NCBI RefSeq assembly: GCF_900205965.1
Contig: NZ_OAOF01000029.1
Coordinates: 1 to 40,270, forward strand
Source: Lacrimispora amygdalina
GTDB lineage: Bacteria > Bacillota > Clostridia > Lachnospirales > Lachnospiraceae
DNA: 40,270 bases
Direction: 5' to 3'
Made by a program: the position numbers and the translations under genes. The notes beneath the pieces are model-generated. The model worked only from the letters and a program-made list of their open reading frames with translations. It was not told the origin of the DNA and did not search any database. Shown piece by piece: positions 15,424 to 22,814 of the stretch. Position 1 is the first letter of the stretch; each line of letters opens with the position of its first letter.

Positions 15424-16011
15424 ATGGATTTGGATTTGCTTATGACATATCTTTGCAGCAGTTTGAAACGATTGAATGCTGATGTAGAGAAACTTCGCTC
15501 CAATCAATACAACAATAACGATGTACTGGATCATCTGAGCAGTGAATTGATTATGCTGCAGAATCATGTTTATTATTTCGGACAGATGAACCAAATGCAG
15601 GAAAACGATTTATCAGCCAGTCAGATGCCGGATCAGGAAGGGGGAGCGACTGGCTCCGGTGCTGTGACCGGACCAACCGGAGGCCCCATAGGGGTAGAAC
15701 AGGATGGCGTGATTCCCCAACCGGAAGAAATACCACAGCCGGAAGAAATACCCGAGCCTGAGCCGCTGACCTATTTTACGCTGGAGCAATTGTCTCAATA
15801 TAATGGAAAAAATGGTGCTCCGGCTTATGTTGCAGTCGAAGGAGTGGTCTATAATGTTACCAATAACCGGCTATGGGCAGGAGGAAACCATTTTTGGGGA
15901 CTCACTGCAGGAAGGGATTTAAGTACAGAGTTTCTATCCTGCCACCCGGGAGCAATGGTTCTTAGTGTACTGCCGGTGGTAGGTTATCTGGTTCAGGGAC
16001 AGGGGGAGTAA
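15424..16011 (+). CDS. Cytochrome b5-like heme-binding domain protein, hydrogenase-associated
   Basis: A 195-residue soluble protein with AAGGAGG just before the ATG. Residues 1-60 form a helical, probably dimerising segment. About 65-115 is a low-complexity linker with Gly/Pro and a tandem IPQPEE repeat. About 117-192 resembles a bacterial cytochrome b5-like heme/steroid-binding domain (YFTLEQLSQYNGKNGAPAYV, then AVEGVVYNVTN, then GLTAGRDLSTEF and CHPGAMVLSVLPVVGYL). Histidines in GGNHFWG and CHPGA are candidate heme ligands. It lies 4 bp before the hydrogenase small subunit, so it probably serves as electron acceptor of the enzyme. The 141 bp before it (15283-15423) show no gene. Confidence 0.75.
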   Translation: MDLDLLMTYLCSSLKRLNADVEKLRSNQYNNNDVLDHLSSELIMLQNHVYYFGQMNQMQENDLSASQMPDQEGGATGSGAVTGPTGGPIGVEQDGVIPQPEEIPQPEEIPEPEPLTYFTLEQLSQYNGKNGAPAYVAVEGVVYNVTNNRLWAGGNHFWGLTAGRDLSTEFLSCHPGAMVLSVLPVVGYLVQGQGE

Positions 16012-16014
16012 GGA

Positions 16015-16912
16015 TTGTTGAAAGGAAAACACGCAACATGTCCTTTTCAGGAGCTTAAATTAAAAGAAACTACGCAGATGGTATCGAAAGCAATGGAGGA
16101 AATCGAAAGCCAGAGGCTGAAGAAACCAAATCTGGTATGGCTGGAGCTTGATGGCTGTACTGGGAATACAATCTCACTGCTAGATGGACAGAATCCGGAT
16201 TTTCAGTATCTTATGACGCAAATGACAAACTTTATTTACAGTAACAGCCTCATTGCATCGGAGGGAGCAGAGGCAATGGATCAACTGTTTGATATGCTGG
16301 GAGAAAATACATACTTGCCGTGGAAGGAGCTGTTTCCATAAAAGACAATGGAATGTACCATATTATCGGACGTTATGAGGGAAAGGAAATTACAGGTCTT
16401 GAAGCAGCGGTCAGATTGGGAAAGCGTGCCACACATGTCATAGCAGTTGGTGACTGCGCTTCTTACGGCGGAGTATCAGCTGCAAGACCCAATCCGGCAG
16501 GCTGTGTCGGAATATCAGACGTTCTCGACCGCAGGGTGATAAAGCTGACAGGGTGTCCCTGTCATCCGGACTGGCTCATGGGAACTGTGGCATATTTGAT
16601 ACTATACGGGGAGCCGCCGCTGGATGACATGGACCGGCCTTTGATATTTTACGGAATCACAATTCATGACAGGTGTCCCAGAAGATCTTATTATGATGCC
16701 GGCATTTTTGCAACAAAGCTGGGTGAGAAGACTTGTATGTTTATGCTGGGGTGCCGTGGTCCCATAACGCAGATTGATTGTCCGATCCGTAAATGGAACG
16801 GTCACGTAAACTGCCCATAGGCGATGATACTCCCTGCATCGGATGTGCCCAGTTCGGATTTCCCGATGCCATGGAGCCTTTTATCACATATGACACCATG
16901 AGGGAGGAATAG
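16015..16912 (+). pseudogene. [NiFe]-hydrogenase small subunit, broken by two frameshifts as read
   Basis: Electron-transferring subunit of a [NiFe]-hydrogenase. Three consecutive frames are needed. Frame 1 is 16015 to about 16307. Restoring one A in the run at 16304-16307 moves into frame 2 (VEGAVSIKDNGMYHIIGRYE onward, to about 16811). Restoring one G or C near 16812-16817 gives frame 3, which ends PIGDDTPCIGCAQFGFPDAM and on to TAG at 16912. Cluster ligands are visible in GDCASYGG, GCPCHPDW, IHDRCPRRSYYD, TCMFMLGC, DCPIRKWNG and PCIGC. There is no Tat signal, so the enzyme would be cytoplasmic. The proximal-cluster motif reads DGCTGN where CTGC is usual. Sequencing errors in short homopolymers could explain both shifts. 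Confidence 0.85.
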
Positions 16913-16913
16913 A

Positions 16914-18290
16914 ATGGCTGAGAAAGTGATCATTAATCCAGTTACCAGAATTAACGGGTTTATGGAAATAGAAGCAGAGATCGGGACTAATACCGTGGTT
17001 GATGCAAAGACGAAAGGACTGATGTTTCGGGGATTTGAGAAAATGCTGAGGGGCAGAAGTCCGTTGGATGCAGTGTATTTTACAGAGCGTATCTGCGGAA
17101 TCTGTTCTACGGCCCACTCTATGGCATCGGCCCTCGCACTTGAAGAGGCTCTGGGGGTTATCCCCTCAGAACAGGGAAGGTATTTAAGAGATTTGCTTCA
17201 TGCCTGTGAATTTCTCCAGAATCATTTGAGACATCTATACCAGTATACACTTCCGGATTATGTGAAGCTGCCGGAGGGATATCCCCTTTTTAAAACGGAT
17301 CACAACGATTACAGGCTGCCAAAAGAGGTGAACGCACGCCTGGTGAATGATTACTTTGAATCCCTGGAGTACAGCAGAAATGCTCATAAAATGTTAGCGA
17401 TTCTGGGTGGAAAGGCGCCTCACAATCATGGAGTATTTATCGGCGGTATCACATCACCTGTTACAGTGGATATGATTATAGCAATTAAATCCATTCTGTT
17501 TGGTATTGAACAGTTTATTACGGAAAAAATGCTGCCGGACGTATATGAAATTGGCACTTACTATCCGGAATATTATCATTTTGGAGGGGGCTATCAGAAC
17601 CTGTTATCCTATGGCTGCTTTTATGGCTATAAAGAACTGGGGACACTGTATTTAAATCCCTCTGTTTATGAAAATAAAACGTTTTCCCATTTTGAGCCGG
17701 ACCACATCACCCAGTCGGACCAGTATGCATGGTTTAATGAGGCCAATGAACCAGACCGGAATAAACCGGATGCGTATTCCTGGATCAGAGCACCAAGATA
17801 TAACGGAATACCTTTTGAGGTCGGACCGTTAGCCAGACAATGGCTGTCAGGGGAGTACCGCAATGGAATCTCTGTCATGGACAGAACCATTGCAAGAGTT
17901 TTAGAGGCCAGAAAAATCACCCGGATTATGAATATCCTTTTGGAAAATCTGATTCCCAATGTGCCAATGCAGAAGGAATATGAGATACCGGTTAAAGCAT
18001 ATGGAACAGGCCTGATCGATACAACACGCGGAGCACTTGGACACTGGCTGACAATTGAGGATAAAAAAATCCTGTTCTACCAGATCATCACCCCCTCCGC
18101 CTGGAACTTATCCCCTCAGACGGGAGAAAGAAAGGGTACGGCAGAACAGGCAATCATAGGTGCTCCGGTGAAGGAAGAGAATATGCCTGTGGAAATAGGA
18201 AGAATTATAAGATCGTTTGATCCATGTGTCTCATGCGCGACTCATGTGTTTGTCCCTGGAAGATGGGATAAAACCTTTCAGGTTGTTTAG
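16914..18290 (+). CDS. [NiFe]-hydrogenase large subunit
   Basis: Catalytic subunit carrying the Ni-Fe(CN)2CO site for reversible H2 oxidation. The 458-residue protein is intact. The first nickel ligand pair is in RICGICS (C61, C64) and the second in DPCVSCATH (C438, C441). A 14-residue tail after His444 is the expected substrate of the maturation protease encoded at 14818. AGGGAGGA lies just before the ATG, 1 bp after the small-subunit stop. By its motifs it resembles group 1 uptake-type enzymes, but a precise HydDB class needs a tree. No hyp genes for metal-centre assembly are in the window, so they would have to be encoded elsewhere. Confidence 0.93.
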   Translation: MAEKVIINPVTRINGFMEIEAEIGTNTVVDAKTKGLMFRGFEKMLRGRSPLDAVYFTERICGICSTAHSMASALALEEALGVIPSEQGRYLRDLLHACEFLQNHLRHLYQYTLPDYVKLPEGYPLFKTDHNDYRLPKEVNARLVNDYFESLEYSRNAHKMLAILGGKAPHNHGVFIGGITSPVTVDMIIAIKSILFGIEQFITEKMLPDVYEIGTYYPEYYHFGGGYQNLLSYGCFYGYKELGTLYLNPSVYENKTFSHFEPDHITQSDQYAWFNEANEPDRNKPDAYSWIRAPRYNGIPFEVGPLARQWLSGEYRNGISVMDRTIARVLEARKITRIMNILLENLIPNVPMQKEYEIPVKAYGTGLIDTTRGALGHWLTIEDKKILFYQIITPSAWNLSPQTGERKGTAEQAIIGAPVKEENMPVEIGRIIRSFDPCVSCATHVFVPGRWDKTFQVV

Positions 18291-18295
18291 GTATG

Positions 18296-18463
18296 TTAAC
18301 TGCTTTCCGATTTTATTTCGTCTAAGAGCGCTTTTTTCTGATCATTTGGACAGGGGAGCTGGCGGATGGACTGCATAAGCACCTGATTGTGAAGGACTGC
18401 AGCCCTTCTTCCCAGTTCTTTTTTATCTTTTTCTGTCTGGGGAGTATATACGATCATGTTCAT
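18296..18463 (-). CDS. 55-codon ORF beside the recombinase; candidate excision-directionality factor
   Basis: Small ORF on the strand opposite the recombinase, starting MNMIVYTPQTEKDKKELGRR and ending LLDEIKSESS. It is charged, predominantly helical in character and has no membrane segment. AAGG lies about 8 nt before the ATG, and a sigma-E-like promoter lies 30-60 bp upstream. Its stop is 6 bp from the end of the hydrogenase gene. I do not recognise a named family. In C. difficile a small sigma-E-dependent protein encoded on the skin element is needed with the serine recombinase for excision. Position, size and promoter make a similar role here plausible, but this is inference. Confidence 0.55.
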   Translation of the reverse strand: MNMIVYTPQTEKDKKELGRRAAVLHNQVLMQSIRQLPCPNDQKKALLDEIKSESS

Positions 18464-18494
18464 AAAGAATGCCTTGAATTTTAGCGTTTATATA

Positions 18495-18522
18495 TTTGTA
18501 TGTTGTTCTGCGTGTCCGGTAT
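18495..18522 (-). promoter_or_regulatory. Possible sigma-E promoter of the 55-codon ORF
   Basis: On the minus strand ATA, 17 bp, CATACAAA. This fits the sigma-E pattern (ATA, 16-18 bp, CATACAnT) with one mismatch and would start transcription about 24 nt before the ORF's ATG. Mother-cell expression is implied if real. Confidence 0.4.
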
Positions 18523-18567
18523 GTTTGGGGACGCGCTTTCCATGAGAAAACAAGGAGGATATGTGTG

Positions 18568-20238
18568 ATGGAAAACAGAAATCAGCCGTTTGCCATCTAC
18601 TCCAGAAAATCCAAATTCACGGGGAAAGGGGAAAGCATCGGCAATCAGATTGAGCTTTGCAGACAATATATCACTGCCCATTACGGGGAAAGCTTTGCAG
18701 ACAATGCTTTGATTTTTGAAGATGAGGGCTTCTCCGGCGGTAATTTAGAACGTCCGCAGTTCCAGAACATGATGAAGGAGGCGAAGAAAAAGCAAATTTC
18801 AGCAATTGTCTGCTACCGCCTGGACCGGATCAGCCGTAATATCGGGGATTTTGCAAATCTGATTGGTGAATTAAATCATCTGGAGATTTCCTTTATTTCA
18901 ATTAAGGAGCAGTTTGATACATCATCACCCATGGGGAGGGCGATGATGTATATTGCTTCCGTATTTTCCCAGCTGGAGAGAGAGACCATTGCGGAACGAA
19001 TCCGGGATAATATGCATGAGCTGTCCAAAAGCGGCAGATGGCTGGGAGGAAACACTCCCACCGGGTACCAGTCTGAACGGGTAACTTCTGTTACCATAGA
19101 CGGGAAGCAAAAGAGAGCATATAAGCTGAAACGGATTCCACAAGAGGCAAAGATGGTAAAACGGATATATGAGAAGTTTCTGGAAACCGGTTCCCTTACC
19201 GGTACTGAGACTTATCTCATACAAAATAGTTATAAAACGAAACAGGGGCGGTTATTCAGCCGCTTTGCAATAAAGGGCATTCTTACGAATCCGGTCTATA
19301 TGATTGCGGATCAGGAAGCATATGACTATCTGATGGAAAAGAAAGTGGAGCTTTTTGCTCCCCGCTCTGATTTTGATGGAATACATGGTGTGATCGCATA
19401 TAACCGGACCATGCAAAAGCAGGGCAAAGCTCATGCGATCAGGGATATGGAAGAATGGATTGTGGCAGTCGGTAAGCACGAGGGTCTGATTCCAGGAAAC
19501 ATGTGGGTCCGGGTCCAGCGCATTCTGGAACGGAATAAATCAAAAAACTACCGCAAACCCCGGAGCAATGTGGCACTTCTTTCTGGCATTCTTATGTGCC
19601 AGAACTGCCATAATTATATGAGACCAAAGCTCTCCGGCAGATACAATGAACGTGGGGAACAGGTCTACTCTTACCTTTGTTCCATGAAAGAAAAAAGCCG
19701 TATGAAATGCTGTGCGGTGAAGAACGCAAATGGAAATGAGTTAGACAGGCTGGTAATTGAGGAATTGAAAAAAATCGCTGAAGATAAAAGTGAATTTATC
19801 AGACAGCTGGAGGAAGGTAAAAAGCTGCTTCAGGTAGAAAGACAGGATTATGAGCTGGATATCAGCCGTTTAAATCAAGAACTTGGGCAGACTGAAAAAG
19901 AGATTGACAGTCTTGTTTCCTCACTGAAGACTGCTAAAGGCACAGCGGCACAAGATTATATTGTCCGGCAGATTGATGAATTGCATAAAAAGAAAGAACA
20001 GATTTTAATTCAGGTACAGGCATGTAAGGAGACTGCTCTGGGGAAGGAATTGACCGCTCTGGATTTTGAGCTGTTAAAAGAGACACTTTCTACGTTTGAA
20101 AAGACGGTTGATTTTATGGATGTAGAACAAAAGCGCTCTGCCATTCGTATTCTGGTGCAGCAGGTCGTCTGGGATGGAGAAACTGTTCATCTGTATCTGT
20201 CTGGTTCAAAGGAGCCATCTTGTGACTCTAGCAAATGA
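18568..20238 (+). CDS. spoIVCA: Large serine recombinase of the skin-like element (SpoIVCA-like)
   Basis: Site-specific recombinase expected to excise the element and rejoin sigK. The start at 18568 is set by AAGGAGGA 8 nt upstream. The 556-residue protein has an N-terminal resolvase domain with the catalytic serine at S12 (AIYSRKS) and the arginine-rich active site (YRLDRISRN; further on ERETIAERIRDNM). A recombinase domain follows from about 150, then a zinc ribbon (MCQNCHN at about 345, with C and CC near 372-385), then a coiled coil at about 415-500. The stop TGA at 20236-20238 lies inside the AATGA core, so the gene ends exactly at the attachment site. It is in the same direction as sigK, like spoIVCA of B. 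subtilis as I recall. Confidence 0.95.
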   Translation: MENRNQPFAIYSRKSKFTGKGESIGNQIELCRQYITAHYGESFADNALIFEDEGFSGGNLERPQFQNMMKEAKKKQISAIVCYRLDRISRNIGDFANLIGELNHLEISFISIKEQFDTSSPMGRAMMYIASVFSQLERETIAERIRDNMHELSKSGRWLGGNTPTGYQSERVTSVTIDGKQKRAYKLKRIPQEAKMVKRIYEKFLETGSLTGTETYLIQNSYKTKQGRLFSRFAIKGILTNPVYMIADQEAYDYLMEKKVELFAPRSDFDGIHGVIAYNRTMQKQGKAHAIRDMEEWIVAVGKHEGLIPGNMWVRVQRILERNKSKNYRKPRSNVALLSGILMCQNCHNYMRPKLSGRYNERGEQVYSYLCSMKEKSRMKCCAVKNANGNELDRLVIEELKKIAEDKSEFIRQLEEGKKLLQVERQDYELDISRLNQELGQTEKEIDSLVSSLKTAKGTAAQDYIVRQIDELHKKKEQILIQVQACKETALGKELTALDFELLKETLSTFEKTVDFMDVEQKRSAIRILVQQVVWDGETVHLYLSGSKEPSCDSSK

Positions 20239-20245
20239 GATCCTG
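20234..20245 (+). other. Right attachment site core (attR)
   Basis: AATGAGATCCTG, encoding N-E-I-L in the SigK frame. It overlaps the recombinase stop codon. Compared with attL it differs at two third-codon positions only (A/G), so recombination is silent at the protein level. Confidence 0.8.
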
Positions 20246-20602
20246 ATGCTCCTTCGTGCAAATAAAAAATATTCGAAAGAAGTCTCTTTATATGAACCCA
20301 TAGGTGTAGACAAGGATGGAGAAACGGTAAACCTTCTTGATGTGATCGAAATGGAAAATAAAGAGACATTGGAGACAATCATACTGAAACAGGATATCAA
20401 GGAACTTTATGAAGTGTTTGACTCCTGCTTAAAAGACAATGAGAAGACGATTATCGGAATGCGCTATGGTCTTCATGGCGGAAGGGAATACACGCAGAGG
20501 GAAATCGCAGATCTTATGGGAATTTCGCGTTCCTATGTTTCAAGACTTGAAAAAAAAGCGCTGGAAAGGCTTAGAGCTGAATTGAAAAGAAATGGGATTT
20601 AA
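20234..20602 (+). CDS. sigK: Sporulation sigma factor SigK, C-terminal part (interrupted gene)
   Basis: Remainder of SigK. From the shared NEIL it continues MLLRANKKYSKEVSLYEPIG (region 3) to region 4, which ends in a helix-turn-helix for -35 recognition (YTQREIADLMGISRSYVSRL, then EKKALERLRAELKRNGI). The open frame extends upstream to 20174 through the recombinase gene in another frame, but that start is not meaningful. The fragment has no start codon or ribosome binding site of its own and should be expressed only after excision joins it to the 13070 fragment. Both parts look intact, with no frameshift, so sporulation probably still depends on this switch. Confidence 0.93.
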   Translation, partial: NEILMLLRANKKYSKEVSLYEPIGVDKDGETVNLLDVIEMENKETLETIILKQDIKELYEVFDSCLKDNEKTIIGMRYGLHGGREYTQREIADLMGISRSYVSRLEKKALERLRAELKRNGI

Positions 20603-20681
20603 TAAATACAGTTAGCTGTTTTCAGGTGGCAAACCTAAAACCCTTGAATATATTAAAGTAAAAAGGGTAGTTCGGTGAAAA

Positions 20682-21302
20682 ATGCGTAATATTATCATTC
20701 TGGTTCTGGCACTGAGTACGGATACGTTTGTTGCCAGCGTTGCCTATGGTGCAAACAGAGTAGGTATTTCATGGATAAAGGTAATAGCGGCGAATGTAAT
20801 CTGCAGCAGCTGCCTGGGAGCAGCGTTGTTATTTGGCAATGTCCTGGATAATTTTGTGCCTGAGATATTCGCTAAGGGAGTGGGCTTTTCCTGTCTGTTC
20901 TTCCTGGGAATAATGAAGCTGTTAGACTATGCCATAAAGAAATATATTAACAATCATGTCCATGTGCACAAAGATTTGACTTTTTCTGTGTCAGGGCTTA
21001 GTATTATTATTAATATATACGGAAATCCAATGGCGGCTGACTGGGATGATTCGAAAACGCTGTCATGGAAAGAGACGGTTATGTTTTCTTTAGCCATGTC
21101 AATCGACAGTCTTGTGGCCGGTGCCCTGTCTGGTTTTTTAATGATTAACCCGGGGTACGCAGCGCTGGCAGCTCTAATAGTAGGAAGTGGCGTGATGTAT
21201 GCCGGACTTTTCCTGGGAAAACGGCTTGCTGCACTAAAAGGCTGGGATCTATCCTGGCTCAGCGGAGTTTTATTTTTATTTCTTGCATTTAGTAAGCTCT
21301 AA
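20682..21302 (+). CDS. ytaF: Sporulation membrane protein YtaF (MntP-related)
   Basis: A 206-residue integral membrane protein with about six TM helices, related to the MntP/DUF204 manganese-exporter fold. The two half-repeats each carry an acidic motif, LALSTDTFVASVAYG at about 9-23 and LAMSIDSLVAGALSG at about 137-151, as in MntP-type proteins. The ribosome binding site is weak (GGTGA). Its place 80 bp after sigK supports the sporulation assignment. Whether it moves a metal ion is not established. Confidence 0.88.
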   Translation: MRNIIILVLALSTDTFVASVAYGANRVGISWIKVIAANVICSSCLGAALLFGNVLDNFVPEIFAKGVGFSCLFFLGIMKLLDYAIKKYINNHVHVHKDLTFSVSGLSIIINIYGNPMAADWDDSKTLSWKETVMFSLAMSIDSLVAGALSGFLMINPGYAALAALIVGSGVMYAGLFLGKRLAALKGWDLSWLSGVLFLFLAFSKL

Positions 21303-21307
21303 AAGGA

Positions 21308-21336
21308 TTGACATATTACCGAAATATTGCTATAAT
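21308..21336 (+). promoter_or_regulatory. Consensus sigma-A promoter of the PTS operon
   Basis: Perfect TTGACA, 17 bp, perfect TATAAT. Such a strong promoter fits control by antitermination rather than by initiation. Confidence 0.9.
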
Positions 21337-21357
21337 GTAAATAAGTGAATAATGATC

Positions 21358-21438
21358 GGATTGTTACTGGAAAGCAGGCAAAACCAATTTTGATTAAGAA
21401 GATGATTTCTATTTTCATAGTCAAAGTTGGTTTTTTAT
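21358..21438 (+). promoter_or_regulatory. RAT antiterminator and overlapping terminator
   Basis: The RNA antiterminator (21358-21385) begins GGATTGTTACTGG and ends GCAGGCAAAACC, a close match to LicT/SacY-type targets. It overlaps the left arm of a terminator (AACCAATTTTGA at 21382-21393 with TCAAAGTTGGTT at 21421-21432), followed by TTTTATTTTTTC. Binding of the BglG-type protein encoded just downstream would block the terminator. Confidence 0.93.
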
Positions 21439-21461
21439 TTTTTCTTATTAAGAGGTAGTTT

Positions 21462-22289
21462 ATGAATATTGATAAAATCATTAATAATAATATTGTCACT
21501 GCACTGGAGCCAGATGGGAAGGAAGTCATCATTATGGGAAGAGGTCTTGGCTTCGGCACGAAGCCGGGCCGGCCGATTGCAGAAAACAAAATTGAAAAAA
21601 CATTCCGGTTAGACAGTAAGAACAGTCTGGACCAGTTTAAGGAACTGCTGGTAAGACTTCCCCTTGAGCACATTAATGTTTCAGCGGAAATCATTACTTA
21701 TGCGAAAAGTGTTTTAAACAGAACTTTAAATCAAAACATCTATATCACACTGACGGATCACATTAGTTTTGCGATTCACCGGTTTAAACAGAATATGGTT
21801 TTTTTAAATCCCATACTCAGCGAAATTAAGGCATTCTATAAAGAGGAGTATCTAATCGGTGAATATGCGGTTGCGCTCATTGAAAGGAAAGTGGGAGTCA
21901 GGCTTCCTGTTGATGAGGCTGGGTTTATCGCAATGCATATTGTAAATGCAGAACTTAATACCGCAATGAATAAGATGATGGATATGACCAGTCTTATCCA
22001 GAATGGAGTAAAAATAGTAAGTGAATTTTTCTCCATGGAACTGGATGAGGGATCCTTGAATTATCAGAGATTTATTACTCACTTACGATTTCTCGCCCAG
22101 CGGATTCTGACAGGAGAGCTGTTAAACAGCGCGAATACGGAATTCAGCAATATCATAGCTGGTATGTATCCGGAGGAATATGCATGCAGCTTAAAAATTA
22201 AGGAATATATTTTTGAATCTTATCATCATGATGTAACAGAGGAGGAAACTGCATATCTGGCAGTTCATATCAAAAGAATGCGGCTTTAG
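21462..22289 (+). CDS. BglG/LicT-family transcription antiterminator
   Basis: RNA-binding regulator of 275 residues. The co-antiterminator RNA-binding domain at about 1-55 (MNIDKIINNNIVTALEPDGK, then EVIIMGRGLGFG) is followed by PRD1 (about 70-165, with histidines in LEHIN and TDHISFAIH) and PRD2 (about 175-275, with MHIVNAE and AVHIKRM). The PRD histidines would be phosphorylated by PTS proteins (EIIB/HPr), linking antitermination to sugar uptake. It sits directly behind its own RAT site and leads the operon, so it autoregulates. Confidence 0.95.
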   Translation: MNIDKIINNNIVTALEPDGKEVIIMGRGLGFGTKPGRPIAENKIEKTFRLDSKNSLDQFKELLVRLPLEHINVSAEIITYAKSVLNRTLNQNIYITLTDHISFAIHRFKQNMVFLNPILSEIKAFYKEEYLIGEYAVALIERKVGVRLPVDEAGFIAMHIVNAELNTAMNKMMDMTSLIQNGVKIVSEFFSMELDEGSLNYQRFITHLRFLAQRILTGELLNSANTEFSNIIAGMYPEEYACSLKIKEYIFESYHHDVTEEETAYLAVHIKRMRL

Positions 22290-22310
22290 AAGAAAGGGGA
22301 ACAAGTTGAC

Positions 22311-22814
22311 ATGTTTGAAACGTGGAAAAAGCATTTTAAAAGAGGGGGCGGTAAAAGAGAGGAAATTCTGGCGCCGGTGGAAGGAATGGCAGTTTCTTTG
22401 AATGAAGTAAATGATCCTGCATTCAACCAGGAACTTTTAGGAAAAGGAATCGCTGTCATACCCTCCAAAGGAAGAATTGTTGCTCCGGTAGACGGAGTGC
22501 TGACTGTTATGTTCGAGACAAAGCATGCTGTCAGCATTACTGCAGATAATGGTGCAGAAGTCATGATTCATGTAGGACTTGATACGGTGAAATTAAAGGG
22601 AGAGGGTTACCGCTCCTTTAAAAAGCAGGGAGAGGCAGTGAGAGCAGGAGAGCTTCTTCTGGAATTTGACCTAGATGAGATCCGGCAGAAAGGATATGAC
22701 CTGATTACGCCTGTCATCATATTGAATACTGCGGAGTATCCCAACATGGAATGTCATGTTGGTAAAAAAGTAAAGGAGCTGGAACCAATCATAGAATTGC
22801 AGGTGAATAAATGA
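22311..22814 (+). CDS. PTS glucose-type EIIA protein
   Basis: Phosphocarrier of 167 residues, of the Crr family. The phosphorylated histidine is in AEVMIHVGLDTVKLKG (about residue 90), and the second conserved histidine is in FETKHAVSI. AAAGGGG precedes the ATG. It overlaps the HPr gene by 4 nt (ATGA). It would receive phosphate from HPr and give it to the EIIBC encoded downstream, which lacks its own A domain. Confidence 0.95.
   Translation: MFETWKKHFKRGGGKREEILAPVEGMAVSLNEVNDPAFNQELLGKGIAVIPSKGRIVAPVDGVLTVMFETKHAVSITADNGAEVMIHVGLDTVKLKGEGYRSFKKQGEAVRAGELLLEFDLDEIRQKGYDLITPVIILNTAEYPNMECHVGKKVKELEPIIELQVNK

Larger units (their letters stand above)
13334..20238 (+). mobile_element. Skin-like sigK intervening element
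   Basis: A segment inserted inside sigK, bounded by AATGA direct repeats (13334-13338 and 20234-20238). The matches continue as AATGAAATCCT and AATGAGATCCT, in register with the sigK reading frame. One repeat unit to the next is 6,900 bp. It encodes a large serine recombinase at the right end, a possible directionality factor, a GH27-like enzyme and a [NiFe]-hydrogenase cluster. Excision would restore sigK. Skin elements are known from B. subtilis and Clostridioides difficile. The AATGA core is the one I recall for B. subtilis. I infer excision in the mother cell by analogy. Confidence 0.93.

Noticed and set aside
15710..15760. Short tandem repeat as a possible CRISPR or minisatellite
   Set aside because: It is the coding sequence of the Pro-Glu linker in the b5-domain protein. 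No CRISPR-type repeat-spacer array was seen anywhere in the window.
18508..18537. Hairpin GCGTGTCC / GGACGCGC before the recombinase as a terminator
   Set aside because: It has a G-U pair and only TTTCC after it. It may affect recombinase expression but is not a convincing terminator.
20174..20233. ATG at 20174 as a start for the SigK C-terminal part
   Set aside because: It lies inside the recombinase gene and adds residues unlike SigK. The frame upstream of the core is incidental.
21341..21461. Riboswitch before the antiterminator gene
   Set aside because: The sequence is fully explained by a RAT site overlapping a terminator.
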